A stretch of DNA of 64,000 nt from positions 62,001 through 126,000 of the forward strand of contig JAVGVS010000185.1 of the NCBI GenBank assembly GCA_032718565.1, written 5' to 3'. This document shows, in pieces, positions 12,001 to 27,000 of the stretch (position 1 is its first letter; every line of letters starts with the position of its first letter). Source of the DNA: Distichodus sexfasciatus. Taxonomy: Eukaryota; Chordata; Actinopteri; Characiformes; Distichodontidae. Both the position numbers and the translations under genes were made by a program. Below the pieces are notes generated by a model. That model saw nothing but the letters and a program-made list of their open reading frames with translations. It had not been told where the DNA came from and ran no database searches.

Positions 12001-15000
12001 GAAAGTGAGTTCGCTGACATATGGCTCAACGTTTTGCAGGAAATGTCAATGATTGGTCAGAATTGCACGGTAGTGATGAATTTGCGGGCATGAATCAGTG
12101 TTAATAGTTGCAATCGCAACATCACGAAATTCTGAAGTGTCTGTATAGTAGTTAGCTCCACTACAAGTTACAGAGAAAAGGTAGCTACAAAAAATGCATC
12201 CAAGCAATTTCATTGCCATGGATTAGCACAGATAAGCTACTGAAAAAAGTAGTTAAAGGTCCCATATTATACATTTTTTCAACACGTTAAAATATGTCTA
12301 TGAGCTCCACTAAACATGTTTCTGAAGTAGTTTGCTGTAAATACCTCTCAGATTAGGCATTTTCACCTGCGTTTTACTCCTCTATTTCAGTCCCTTTCAG
12401 AACAGGCTGTTTCTCATTAGTATTCCTAAATTCAAATGAGCCGCTGCTGCCCACACACGCCCCTCACTCCGGAACTGGGGTGTAGACAACACGGCGAGAG
12501 TTTACCTCACGTGAAAATAATCCACACGGCTGCTGCTAACAGACCATCCATACAGCCGTCCATGTTCAACACAACACTCCGCCGCTAGACTTCTTCACTG
12601 TGATTCCTACACTAGCACTAGTGAGAAAACATGGTGGATCAGGAAGCGCTAGCAGTTCTACCTGGTGGGCGGAGCAGTTCAGATAGGAGGGTGGAGTTAT
12701 TCAAATGTCCCCTAATGTGATGTAGAAGTAGGAGAGAAATCTAAACGGCACATGATTTCTGACATTCGTAATTTACAGTGTGTGCAAAGGAAGTACAGAC
12801 CCAAATGGATTTCTAAAGAGCAGAAAAAGTGAATTTTTCATAATATGAGACCTTTAAGTTAGTAGCGTCACTATTTTTAGCAAATTGCTCCCCGATGTTG
12901 TTTGTTGGTGGTCAAATTAGTCATTGTAAGCATTTCCAATACTGAAGGTCAGTTTACTGGAGGTTTTCCATCCTACATGGAACCAGTTTCAATGTTTGAG
13001 AGCTGCCGCAATTAGCAGTTAACGTCTATTAATTTATCGACGTCAATATTTTTAATTGACGCCTCATATATTTTTATTAATAAAGTTGTTTTAATTACTT
13101 AGAATGCCCCAACCAAAAAATCTGACACTTCAGAGCATCTGAAATGGAAACACAGGGGCTATTCTGGATGAAGGACCACCGTAAAAGGCAAAGCCATTGT
13201 GTTTTTGTCCTATAAATTAATCCGAGGAGTATAAAGGCTTAAATCACTTCACTTATTTCACTTTTGCCCATTTTGATATTTAAAATAAAATTATAAAATG
13301 AATAACTTAAATTGCATACATTATATACATACATTTGTGATGCTGGAGTGGACAGTTTATTGTTAAAATAAAAAGAATTTGAATAAAATTCCAAAAATTT
13401 TATTTTTGGAAAAAAAAATAGACTATTCAATAAATCGATTAATTGAAATAAATAACGTTGATAGTGGCTGCTCTGGAATGTTCTGAAGTTATGTAGTAAT
13501 ATTTATAATAATGATCTTTATTTAAAAACTAACTTTCATACATAATATTGATCAAGAGTGTTTTACATGAAGAATAAAATCAGAACAAAATGCAAGCAAC
13601 TAAGCAGCTGGAGTTTAAGCAATTAGATGATTTGTAAGATGACAAAAATGATGAACTATGAATGTAAAAAAAAAGTTAAAAAATTAAAAACAACTAAAAA
13701 TTTAAGACTAATTCAAAATTGAAATGAAACATACAAAACAAAAGAGCAAATGTTAAATTATGATGGAAACCCTTCTGGATTCTGACCCTCTAGGACCGGA
13801 AATGCCCTCCCCTGGCCTAAAATAACGAAAACTGTTCTGCAAAGACTAAATGAAACCAAACTCACAGGTGAAATGGAGCTTAGGAGTAGAAAACTGTGAA
13901 AACATGCTGAGAAGAGGCCAGGTAATTAGAGCTGCAGGAATAATGTTGTAGGTTTACGGACCGCATACAGGGTCTGTGCTGCCTAAAGGAAATGAGAGGT
14001 TAACAGAGTCAGACGTCACCTTTAAGCCTTTCAAGGTGACTACTGGGGTTTCACCTCCATTCCCCCCTCCAACTCCCCTCAGGGTGTACATGTTGAAGAG
14101 AACATGCTTTTTTACTGAACTCTGCCACCCCCGCACTACATTTCTCCGCCAGATTCAATATTGCTTTTTTCCTGGTGCACATCCAAGAAAAGAGAAATAG
14201 CACTGATATGCATCTACCAATGTTACCCAAGCTTTGCTGACCACAAATGTTCCAAAGATATTGGATAAAATTCAGCATTTCACTCTCCTGCCTTCACCAG
14301 CCACCTCTTGTTGCTTTTACAAGTCACTCTGATAGCACACCATGTAATAAATCAGGCTGAGGTTTTCCTCAAAGTATGTGATAAACACAAGACTCTTTCT
14401 TCTGAACTAAAGTGTGTTTATGGATGGTGCTCATTAGAAACCCTGTTTAGGAGAGTCTTACAGAACCATCTGGAACGAAAAGCCTTTCTAGGTCAGCCGA
14501 ACTCCATTGAGAGTCTTAGTGAGATGCTGCAGGAGGGGAGAAATAAAGAAAACAACCTCAAGGCTATGCGAAGTGAAATCTGGTGCTGTAATATTTCTGT
14601 GGTTCTCCTGTGGGTTTTTGTTTTTACATTGTAATAAATTATAAAGTGCAGCTCTTTGGCATGGTATTTAAGAGAAATTGTAAATTGAAATTGTTTTATT
14701 GAGCAGTTAAACATAAGTTATAGATTGAAGCTCATCTTGACTCGTCAGTGGAAACATTTTTAAATTATTACTATTGACTGTAGTATGTTTGTCCCGGGGC
14801 GGTTGGCGGTGTAATGGTTGGGTGTTCGCCCTGTGATCAGAAAGTGGCTGGTCCGAATCCCAGACTGCTAAAGTAACCACTGAGTTACTCATGAGCGAGC
14901 AAGGTACTGTCTCCAAGCACTGCTCCCCGACCTGAGACCACAAAAAAAAATTGTTGATTGTTTTTATTTTTGGAAGAAAAAAATAGTTTAGACTATTCAA

Positions 15001-18000
15001 TAAATCGATTAATTAGTCGATAGATTAATGGAAATAAATAGCGTTGGTAGTGGCTGCTCTGGAATGTTCTGAAGTTATGTAGTAATAAGTATAATAATGA
15101 TGATCTTTATTTAAAAACTAACTTTCATACATAACATTAATCAAGAGTGTTTTACATGAAGAATAAAATCAGGACAAAATGCAAGCAACTAAGCAGCTGG
15201 AGTATAAGCAATTGGAGAACTGATTTGTAAGATGATAAAAAATCAGCAATGAATAAAAAAAAAAAAAAGTTAAAAAATGCTGATGCTAAATTAACCACTG
15301 AGTTACTTATGAGCGAGCAAGGTACTGTCCCCAAGCACTGCTCCCCGGATGCTGCCCATGCTAGCTGCCCACTGTACCTTCATGGATGGGTCAAATTTGG
15401 TTGTGGTGCGCTGTGTGCTGTGGTGTTTTCACAATGAGATATAACCACTGTTTCTTTCTGTCTCTGCCTACGACCACATTTTTTCCGTAGTCCCATGGAC
15501 GTCGTTAGGTCTATTTCTGGGGGTGCTTTAGGCCCCCCTCTAATTATATGTGATTTTTCTGTTTTTCATATAAGAAATTAGTGCAGGCATGCACTTAAAA
15601 CAAAAAAACCCCCAGTAAGACTATGAGTGGAAATAAATATTAATGGATCTACAAGTTGTTATTATCTCGGGTAAAATAATTGTTCTGTTTCCCAGTCCGG
15701 ATACTATGTAGGTAGGCGGGCATACGGACCCTAGCGGAAGCTGCATGTCATTGCTTCTCTGTAACACTCCTGGGGTGGTTCTTAAGAAGCAGAGGAATTA
15801 ATTCGTAGTGAATGATACACATAGTGAACTTGTAAGTTGATGTCAGTAATTGTTAATTGCTTAACTTTGCCCGCGTTTACTTAAGAGAAAGAAACAGCGA
15901 TATTGTAGTTAGCTATTTTAACATGAATTTAGACAGATATGTTACACATTATAGAAAACACTAGCTAGCCTCCTAGCAGCTGGACGTATTCTTTCCCACC
16001 TTTCTAGTATTTTGACACAATATCAGTAAAATGTTATAATCAATTATTGCGGGAGAAATGAAATGGAATAGTGTCCCTGTTAATGCTATTGTACTGTATC
16101 AAGTCCTTGGCCAGATGGATATACGAAGATATTTTAAAAGCGAGAGTGAGAAGCAGGAGAGTTAGGGTTAAGGTTAGGGTTCCTAACCACACCCCTCGGA
16201 GCTAAGCCCCTCCATCTTCAATCCTAGAGACATCCCTGAATAGTCCACGAAGAGAATAACATGTTGGAGTTCATATTGATGCCATTTGGGTCCCAGTGCT
16301 AATAGTTGTAATCAAAAACTAATCAACATGCTAAAAATGCATTTATATCCAATCTATAGGGGACCTAAGATATTGCGAATGAGTTTTTCTGCGTTATCCC
16401 GTCTCTCTAAGCTGGAGCTCTGCCATATACAGGTCTTTGGGCAATGTTCAAACATTTGTTTTTCATATCCTCTCACATCACGTCCAAGCACACACATCAA
16501 ACTAGGTGTAGCACATGCACCACTTCCAGAATGTACAAAGCTGAAGAACGGTACGTGACCTTCCTAAATCATTCCAAATACATTAAATACAAAGCTGCTA
16601 TTTCACACATTCAGAATGTTTTGACATTTTTATTTTACCGTAATCTATTTAAAAAAATGGATCCAAGCCCAAAATCAGCTTTTGAGAATGTTTTGAATGG
16701 GCGTCAACCGATTATCAGTGCCAATATTTAGCATTTTATGGTTATTGATATCTCTGATAGTTCTGATATTTTTTAAAACAATATTCCCATAAAATAAATC
16801 AATATAATAATGCACTACTTTGGCCCTCCCCTCTCTGTCTCAAGTCACCACTCTGGTGTCTTGAGGATGGCACAAGTTTTACCTATCAACACTGAAGGCT
16901 AAAGGCACTAAAAATGTTGCTTTCTGAGACAGAAGCTGGGAGTTCCTGGTGCTTTTTGTGTTGAGGAGATTATGAAAAGTTCTACAAATTAAACCCATGA
17001 TAAAGGCATTAACGTTTTGTGTTGGAGTATTTGTTATTCCAGTATTGGTTATTAAATGTTCATTTTTGCAGAACACATATTTCTTTAAAATATTGATTAT
17101 TGGTCTTGATTAGTAATAATCTGTGCTTGTATCAGTTTCAGCTCTGAAAAAATGCAAATAGCTCATCTCCTACATTTCCTACAAGACATGGTTGATGAGA
17201 CACAGAAGACACAAGTCATAGAGCTCCTTGTAAGGATTCTCAGTGAACATTTCTTTGAATAAACCTTTAACTAAGAACATAATGATGTCTTAAGCTCTTA
17301 AAAACACATTTATGTTCCTTAATGGAGATATATCTGAGCAGACTCTCTTGAGAACATTCTTAACTTAACACCTCTTCGCTCTGCTGATGCAAAGGACAAG
17401 CCAAAAACGGACAGATTTGGCTGCACATAACAATGTGAAATTTCAGAATTCACTGGCCTACATTGATATTTATATAAGTTGTAATTTTCCCTTTATACCA
17501 CACATATGTGCTGATGTTGAAGGGCAAAATTCTGTGAACATAAAAGTGGCAGAGAAGATAAGTCATCGATCCACGTGATCTCCTGTCATCAAAATGTTTG
17601 GCTGTTTTCATAACCTCTGAAGAAATATTTGTCTGTTTTTACAGCAAGGAACTGCAATTAATAAATCAAAGTGGCCTATGAAGACAAAAGTAAATATGAG
17701 TATGTACACAATGACATGATTTCTCCAATGTAAAAGATGTAAACCCTGCTCCATGCTTCCTGGAAAACGTTTTAACATTCCACTTTTCTCAGAGACTGAA
17801 CACGTCCCTCGCAAGTCTGTCCTATTGCAGTGTGCTTCCCTTTTATTCTGTTTTGTTTGCATGTCTGCAAAAGCTCACAGAGGTTCTGCAGCTGGTTTGC
17901 CATGACACCACCGGCTTACATTGCTCTGTTTTACAGGCGTTGACCCAAAGCGAGAACGAGTCTTCCATAAATATTTACTCTGAGCCGACCAACGCTGCAT

Positions 18001-21000
18001 GACTCCACTTCACTTGATTAATTCTCCTTTTGTCCACTTCTTTCTACCTTTAAAAACATACAGCTCTTGACGTCTTCCTGCTTTCATTAGACTTTACCCT
18101 GTTTATTACAGAGCTGTAGAAGCAGATACACGTGAGATGTGTTCATAGGCCAAAGCGTTTCCCAGATACATATGTGACTTTGCACGGCAAAAGTGCAAAT
18201 TTTCAAAATTTTATTATGTGAAAGGGCATAAATCAACCTTCAAAACGATACATATATCGAATTAATCAGACGACATATGACTGAGATATCAACATTCAAA
18301 GAAGTCGGGTTTCTCCTGTCACGCCAAGTGAGAAACGGAGAAATCTACTTTTAAAAATGACTATCGACATAGCACTCCCAGACACTTGGTGCGGTCGCGG
18401 CTACGCTTGTATTTACAGTAGCCTACGCTGCATTCACAGCCACACGGATAGCCTACCTGCGTTAGGTTAACTGAACTTGGGAGACGAAGATGGATTCCGG
18501 AGAAATATCTTCACGCTAGTCAACCAGTGGATTTAGCGTAAATATCGAAGTAGAGCGGTCAAAACAGAAACTTTTAACATTCTGCTGGAATTGAATTCCT
18601 CACCTCAAGAAAGTCACGTTTTTAGGATGGAAAGGGTAAGATTTCAGATTAATTAAATTTCAGAGAAATTTATTCACAGCAGTACAGTATAAACCTTCCA
18701 CTGTTTCAAAACACTAAAAACAAAAAAGCCAAAATTTTACCCCACGCAACATAAACGGTCATTTTTCTTGGAAACCTCCGTTGCGACAAGCGACTGGTTT
18801 TGCCGTGGAGGGTCACATATAGACATAACTTTCTTATGATTAATGATGGCACCATTCCCAAGTCCACTGGCGAAGATTTTTTTGTTTTGAAGAGACTGGT
18901 ACACGATTAAGATTGGGCTCAGTGATATGCTTATTGATCTCTAAAGTTGTTTCTGAGCCCTGACCCAAAATAGATTAAAAAGTGAACACTAAAACGTAAC
19001 CAGTTTTACACTAGGTTTGAACGTCAAACAAGAAAACACGAGGCATCTAGTCTGAGTGCAGGAGAAAGTCAGTTAGACTCCTGTGGGGCCCCTTAAAAAC
19101 CTTGGCATTCCATAAGGTTCTGCTCTGGGTCAGTGACATCACATTGCCTAGGGCCAAGACTGGGGAGAGGATGGAGAATTGGGCAATTTATCACTTTTAT
19201 AAAGAAAAAGAGCCCTACCAACGCTGCATGACTCTACTTGATTAGTTCTCCTTTTATCCAGTTCTGTCCACCTTCAAAAACATTCCACTCTTGTGTCTGT
19301 TGAGAATTGAACACAGAAAACGAGTACTTTGAAGGTTATAAAACCTTATTCAGATGTTATATGGTATTATATACCCGGCGTGACCACAAAGGTTAGCTCT
19401 CACACTATGTAAAAGACCACTGTTTGATCCAAGAAGGTGGAAAAAGGCAAACATAAAGGTTTGATATCATCCACAGATGGGAGTTCCCAAAAATAGAGGG
19501 AAAAAAACGTATACAGTTTTCAGTGAGTGGAGGTTGGGCTTCTGTGATTCAATTTGCGAAATTAAATCATGAGAGAAATGTGTATCTGTGTTTTGTATGT
19601 TGGGAAAGTTGTGGGTGGTGAGAAAGGTCTGTGCATGCCCTTGTGATGTAGATAATGATATTAAGGTCAAAGTCACTGAAGCATCATCGCATTCCAATCT
19701 CTAAACAAGGTCGAAGTGAGTTGTAGTCTCACATTTTAATAAAGAAGAAAACACTTCTGTCAGGCATAGTTAACTGACCGAGTTTCTAAATGTCCGAACC
19801 GAGGCTGGTGAGGACACACCACGGACATTTTCATCATCTGGCAAGACTGTTTTCCTCAATGCTTATGCATACTTTTCCTAATAGTCATGAGCAGCTGGTT
19901 TGTCCTTTGAGGAGTCCATTCCGGATGGAAAGGATTATTTCCCATTAGTTTCAGATCTGTTTGCTGCAATGGTGGATTTTTGTTTTAGCAAAAATGTGCC
20001 ATGTATACACACGTCAATTGGGAATATATGGTACAGTTACCATCATCATTAAAAAATGACTTCATATATATTTTTATAGCATCAAATCAGAATTTCATGG
20101 AAATGACAAATGGACATTATTTGTCATTGTGAACACAGCACAGCACACAATCCACCACAACCAAATGTGACCTCTGCATTTGACCCATCCGTGAAGGAGC
20201 AGTGGGCAACTAACAAGGGCACCCCTCCGGGTAGCAGTGCTTGGGGATGGTACCGTGCTTATAAGCACCTCAGTGGTACCTTTACCGTTCCTGGGATCCG
20301 AACCGGTGACCTTCCGATCACAAGGCAAATGCCCTAACCGTTACGCTGCCAACTGCCCCTTTTAAGTACACTACTTCATTGTAGCATCATACAAAGTTGT
20401 CCAGCTTCTAACCCCAATGTGTTCGTTAAAAATAATTCTGCAACGTAGCACTCTGAAGTACTAACCAATTGTGACTTTATAAAACTTTGCTCCAGGGAGA
20501 AAATGAATAACCACATGGGAATGCATCCCTGTTCAAACCCAGACATTAAACAACACTCTGTCTAGAGGAAATGCCGCTCCAAGAGAGATTTCCTGCAGGG
20601 CAGATAATGCAAGTACAGACCGACTTACAAGGTGTCAAACCTTTCCCTTAAGGAACATTTCACTTATGGCCACATTCCTGAAGCGTCATGCAGATTGCTG
20701 TTACTGGATTGTGTTGGTATGTCAACAAAAATAGATCTGATAATAAAGACACAGTTCTTTTCCAAAAAATAAAGAAGTCCACCAATCAAAATATACCAAT
20801 AATGTGCACTTTGCAATGAGTCTTTAACAGGTAAACTCTGCAGCAGTCAAACTACAGTATTATTATGCAGTTAGGCTAAGATTAAACAAATAATGGCCAT
20901 TGATTCTGAAATTTCTGTGATCTAAACCCACACACTGACCAGTTTGCCCAGCTTGTATCACTTCCAAGCTCTTCATGTGGGAAGCAGCCTTCACCCTTCA

Positions 21001-21048
21001 CTTCTCTAAAGCATTCTTTACTTTCTATTTAAAGGCTTCTTAAATTAA

Positions 21049-21079
<31 letters not shown>

Positions 21080-24000
21080 TATATAGTGACAGGTTGTACG
21101 TAAAACACCGTAAAAGTTCAATACAAGTAAGTCTGACTCCAAAAGTAAATTTGAGCACACGGCAGTACAAGAGCACAAGATGTTCTCCATAGGGTAACTT
21201 CATCAAACGTGACTTGGCCTATGACTCATTAAACAGTGCAGACATTTCCACATAAACTTCTCTGGCACTGGGGGAGCCGGAGTCGGCCGTGTGATTTGCA
21301 ACACATCTTCGCCGGCATGCCAAAAAGCACAGTGTGTTTTAGTGTTTATAAGATTTCATTTACTCTAGCTACAAATGCAAAATGTCTGAGACTGTGTTAA
21401 TAACAGGTATCTTTTACTGAGGTGCGAGATTCTCCTGTTATTTTGTCTTCTGTCAAGTCAAATTTTACTCAAAACATTTTTACAGTTTCGGCGCAATCAA
21501 TTAGACAGCAAAAGATGACGTCACTTTTATGAAACACATTCAATTTGAACCTTAATGTATCCATGATGCCGATGCAAGGAAAAACTCAGACTTAAATTTG
21601 AGTTCAGTCCTCCTCATGTGAAACTCACTAAACATGTTGCTGTTTTCTTAAACGCTCATGTTTACTTAATTTTCAACATCATACAGATGTTGAAATGGCA
21701 AAGGATATTTGAAGACCTGTGTCTTATTAAAAACTGTCTGTGCTCAAGAACCCTGCTGAAAGGTTCAGTCTGTGGTCCGACATTGCTCTTATGATCTTAA
21801 TCCAGCCAGAGTATCATTTCATCCAGATATTAAACAGAGCTTTATCAGACTTTTTTATCATGGTATTTTTCCCTTTTTGTATGAACAAAAGGCATACTGT
21901 AGTAGACTGTGAACACTGGAAATGAAAATAGTGTGGAACACAAAACCACAAGCGTGTAAATGCTGCAATTGCAATGAAATCCCTCAAGATCTCAGAAAAC
22001 AACACCTCCTAAAGGGTTCAAGAGTCAGTTGTTATTAATTAAATGCAGGTGTTTGTGTGCATGCGAGCACATGTGCATATAACTCTACCTTTAGTGTTGG
22101 GAAGCTTACTTTTTAAATGTATTCCACTACAGAATACAGAATACATGCACTAAAATGTAATTTGCAACGTGTTCCGTTAGATTACTCAATGCGACTAACG
22201 TATTCTGAATACTTTGGATTACTTCTACATTGTCTTGCTTTTTACAGCTGTATGAATGCAGCAATCATGACTCCTCCGTCATGTGACTGCGGCAACTTAA
22301 CGTTAAATGGACGTTTACATTAGAATCTATGGTTGAGTGTTCTGAAGGGCTTCCGGTAATGAATGGAATTGCTGAATTTATTAGAGAGAGGATAAACATG
22401 AAACGGAAAAATACTGTGATATAATCCATTAATTTTAACAATGTAACTGTATTCTATTACATTTAAACTGTAGCTGTAACAGAATATCGTTATATACAGT
22501 ACAGTACTGTGCAAAAGTTTTAGGCAGGTGTGAAAAAATGCTGTAAACAAAGAATGCTTTCAGAAATATAATATAAATATAATTATTGTTTATTTTTATC
22601 AATTTACAAAATGCAAAGTGAGCAAACAAAAGAAAAATCTAAATCAAATCAATATTTGGTGTTACTACCTTTTGCCTTCAAACCAGCATCAATTCTTATA
22701 GGTACACTTGCACAAAGTCAGGAGTTTTGTAGGATTATAGTCAGGTGTATGATCAACCAATTATACCAAACAGGTGCTAATGATCATCAATGTCACACGT
22801 AGGTTGAAACACAGTCATTAACTTAAACAGAAACAGCTGTGTAGGAGGCTTAAAACTGGGTGAAGAACAGCCAAACTGCTACCAAGGTGAAGTTGTGGAA
22901 GACAGTTTCATGTCATGACAAGACTGAGCACAGCAACAAGACACAAGGTAGTTATACTGCATCAGCAAGGTCTCTTCCAGACAAAGATTTCAAAGCAGAC
23001 TGGGGTTTCTTTGTTTACCGCATTTTTTCACACCTGCTTAAAACTTTTGCACAGTACTGTATATAATTAATTTATGGAAATGGAATTCAGTTATTCCACT
23101 GATTAATTTGTAATCTGAATACGTACCGTTGGTACATGTATTCCCGTTTGAATTTGTGTTAATGGTTGCGAATGCAACATCATGAAATCCTGGAGAGTCT
23201 GACTATAACACAGAAATGGTAAACTGTGTTTTTTGGCAAATATTACACTATAGATGAAGAGGATTCCTCATCTACACTAAGGACTTGTGCGTCCAACTGT
23301 GTGGAATATTATTGTATTCACTGTACTAAACATGATAACATCATAAAACAAAATAATAGACTTGATCAGTGTATTTATCCCATTATTTCTAATTCAAGCC
23401 AAGATGTGTACCAATCCATAGATTTGTACAGTGTGTGTATATTTACACTTTGGATCCTGTGCTTCGCCATTTTGTCTCTCTGTATACTTACATACAGTAT
23501 ATTTGAGATGACAAAAACGTTCAGTTTAACTTTGAATTTGACTTTCCTAGACACATGCGCTTGAGGGAAAATAATGCTGGCTAACCAAGAATGGATCTGA
23601 GGTTTCAGAATGGCTGCCAAATATGTTCCACGTCCACCTAATCAGCGAAAAAAAAAATCTCTTTTTAACCACACTTTGGAAGAGAGAGACTGTGCACACC
23701 TCCAAGTTAGAAATGGGTATACGCCAGTTCTGCTGACTCATGTCTTGCTTAAATTCACATATGGAGCTCAAACCTGGAATGGTGATCTTTTTCGATATTC
23801 ACCAGGCAGAACAATTTTCAAAACCCTTTGATTTTAAACGCACTGGAAAGTTATGGGTAGTGCTAAGTGTTTTATGATTCACTTTTGAGACCATTCGTCC
23901 CAATAGATTTAAGTGAATTTCCAGAAGATAACTAAGGTCTCAGTTAGCTTCCATGTTGCTGCACCCTCACGCTGAAGGTGTGGGCTTCGCTTCATTATCA

Positions 24001-27000
24001 TGCTTAGTGAACTTCTAAAACAGATCTGACATGAGGGCCAGTGTGCTGCCAGTTTTTAATAAGGGAGTGTCATGCCCAGTATCAGCCCAATTTTCTTTTT
24101 AAAGGTAAAGGAAACTGAATAAATTAAGCAACAGTTGAGTTTTTATTAAAAATATATTTGAAAACATATGGATGAAAGTAAGATAAATGACAAATTAAGG
24201 TCAAAATGTATCTAACTCTTCCTTATAGAGATGTTGCATTTTATACTAGGTTTGAACTGTAAATGGAATCAGCAACATCTAGAACATTAGCATGTAGTTT
24301 CTACAGCTTTATTAACTGTCTACTCACATTCTGCTTTAGTTTTTCCTTCAAATCACATTAGTAAACTCACTGATTCATCATATTGGGCTACACAAATGGG
24401 TTAATCGCAGAATTGATTTGACATTTTACACCTGCACTTTGTGATAGATTGATAACCGAATGTTCTTTCTCTTTACCCGTTGCTAGTTGTGTTTCTTCTC
24501 TTAAAAATCTCTGTGATCTCGAAAATTTGGCTGCATACTCCTCCAGCACCCTTTTTTGGGCCTCTCCTTGCCTCTTTCTGTGAAGCTTATCTCTACATTA
24601 AAAGTCAGGCTGTTGGGTGCAAACATCTTTAATGAATAATAATTTCCTCAGGTGGTGACACCCGTGCAATTAACAGCCACGCAGATGTCACCTGTAGAAT
24701 GTGAAACGTATGGGCAATGTTGGGTAGTAGCTAGCTAAAATGAGTGACATTATTTGTTTTCAGAAGCTTAACAGTAATGATTAAACATTTAACATTTGTT
24801 TGTACTGTTTTGTCTGTATTTTCCTAAAGATCACTATAATTCTAATTCACAAATTTTGTGTTAATGCATTAAAATTCCCAGCCCTAGTTATAAGTAAAAA
24901 TGAGTTCAAAACGCCCTTGATCAACGTCCATAAAAGTCTTACACCGCAAAAATATTGGTCGTACTACATATATTTATGTACTTAGTCAGTCTTGCGGAGT
25001 AGCAAACTAAAATTAATGGTGATACTATTAAATTTAATTATTAGTAGTTTCTAAAGTTTCAAAGTTGTTTTCCCAAACTGTTCCAAAATTCAAGTGATCC
25101 ACCAGGAATACTTACAAATGTCCCAATTAGCCATTCTAGCTAACACTAACACTACAGCTAACTGTATAACAAACCAAGAAATTAAGCAACAAAAAAGAAC
25201 CTCCTATTTGTCCGTCAGTGCACACATGGGTAACAGAGAAAACTACTAAATATGGCCAATGTTCTCTGCCAGTCCGAACCACACAATTTTCAGACAAATG
25301 GTAGCAGCTGTATAAATATACAAGACTCATGGATAAGTTAAAGGGGATTTTACGTCATCTTGACTGGAGCCCACCTTTGCACTTTTGCACAGGATTACTT
25401 TCCATTAGCTTTGTCTTATTATAAACCTGCTGTGTTGTGTGGGAATGTTCAGGTGTCTCTCTTCTTCCGTTCTGAGATTTAAGACAAAGCAGAAACACTC
25501 CCTTATGGCCTATTTGCAAACGTGGATTCATTTATTAACCGTAAAGCATTGTATAAAATTAATGCTCACTTCTGGGCTCTTTTACACATACTTGTCTACT
25601 TTTTCCATGTTCTCTTAACGTTAGCTGCTCAACGCCGTTCTAGAAACAGCGTTATGACTTCCTCCTTAAATTGACTTTTTGCCAAGGTTTGTTTTATTAT
25701 TTTCCAAATACTGCCAAAGCAACTGGTTTAACATCTGGAAGTCATCCCCCAGCCACGCATTTGCTGACTGCCGTCATTTACTTTATATGTAGTTCCCATG
25801 GACCCCGTCTCATGAGCTACATCAACATTAAAAAAATCGATCTTCCAAAACCCGCCCGTGCCGCTGAGACACGGAGGGAGATCTTCGCAGGTTAGAGTAG
25901 ACGGTGCGAGTTGCACGTGAAACATTTTCCAGAACAGGATGAGGTAAAAGTCGTCATGTTTTCCAGTGCGGGGCACTTTTTTCCCATTTTTTTTTTTTTG
26001 GAGCCAAAGAGGCATGTCATCAAGTCATAGCTCAAAAATGCAGCACATGTTTTCCATCAGTGCAGCGCTGCAGCCCCACTTGAGTGCACATATTTGGACA
26101 TTTAATGTTAAAAAAACAGCCTATTTGTTTCAAAGTCACTGATGTGGCAGCAATAGCTGAAATCAATTTTGACGGTCAAAAAGCATAAGATGGGTTTATG
26201 AGTGAAAGATTTTGATTCTGAACATATGGAGGGAAAAGAGCCTTCAACAGAAATTTTGGAGCTCAATATAAAATGGTTTTAAATGTTTGTGTGTTGTGAT
26301 GTAAACTTCAATGGGTAAGATTTCTGCCTGTGCACTATGAAATCAGGTAGCTCTGAAGCTAGGCTACACTGACTACATCCGAAGCTAGTTATACAGCTAG
26401 TTGTTCTTAAACCAATGTTAATGCTAATGTTATGAAATCAGGTAGCTCTGAAGCTAAGCTACATTGGCTACATCCTAAGATAGTCATACAGGTAATTGCC
26501 CTTAATACAATGTTAATGCTATTGCTATATGAAATCAGGTAGATCTGAAGCTAGGCTACATCTGAAGCTAGTTATAAAGCTAGTTGTCCTTAGGCCAATG
26601 TTAATGCTAATGTTATGAAATCAGGTGGCTCTGAAGCTAGGCTATATCATTTACATCTGAAGCTAGTTATACAGCTAATGGTCCTTAAGCCAATGTGAAT
26701 GCTAATGCTATATGAAGTCAGGTAGCTCTGAAGCTAGGCTATATCAGCTACATCTGAAGCTAGTTATAGAGCCAATGGTCCTTAAACCAATGTGAATGCT
26801 AATGCTATATGAAGTCAGGTAGCTCTGAAGCTAGGCTATATCAGCTACACCTGAAGCTAGTTATAGAGCTAATGGTCCTTAAGCCAATGTTAATGCTAAT
26901 GCTATATGAAATCATAATGCTATATAACTATCCTAGCTAACACTTGTGAAGTCCAAACAGCCATTGTAGCTAACTTATGCTTACTCTTACATACCTACGT

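Noticed and set aside
16159..16183. Interstitial telomere
   Set aside because: Only about three TTAGGG-like units with changes; chance or repeat-derived.
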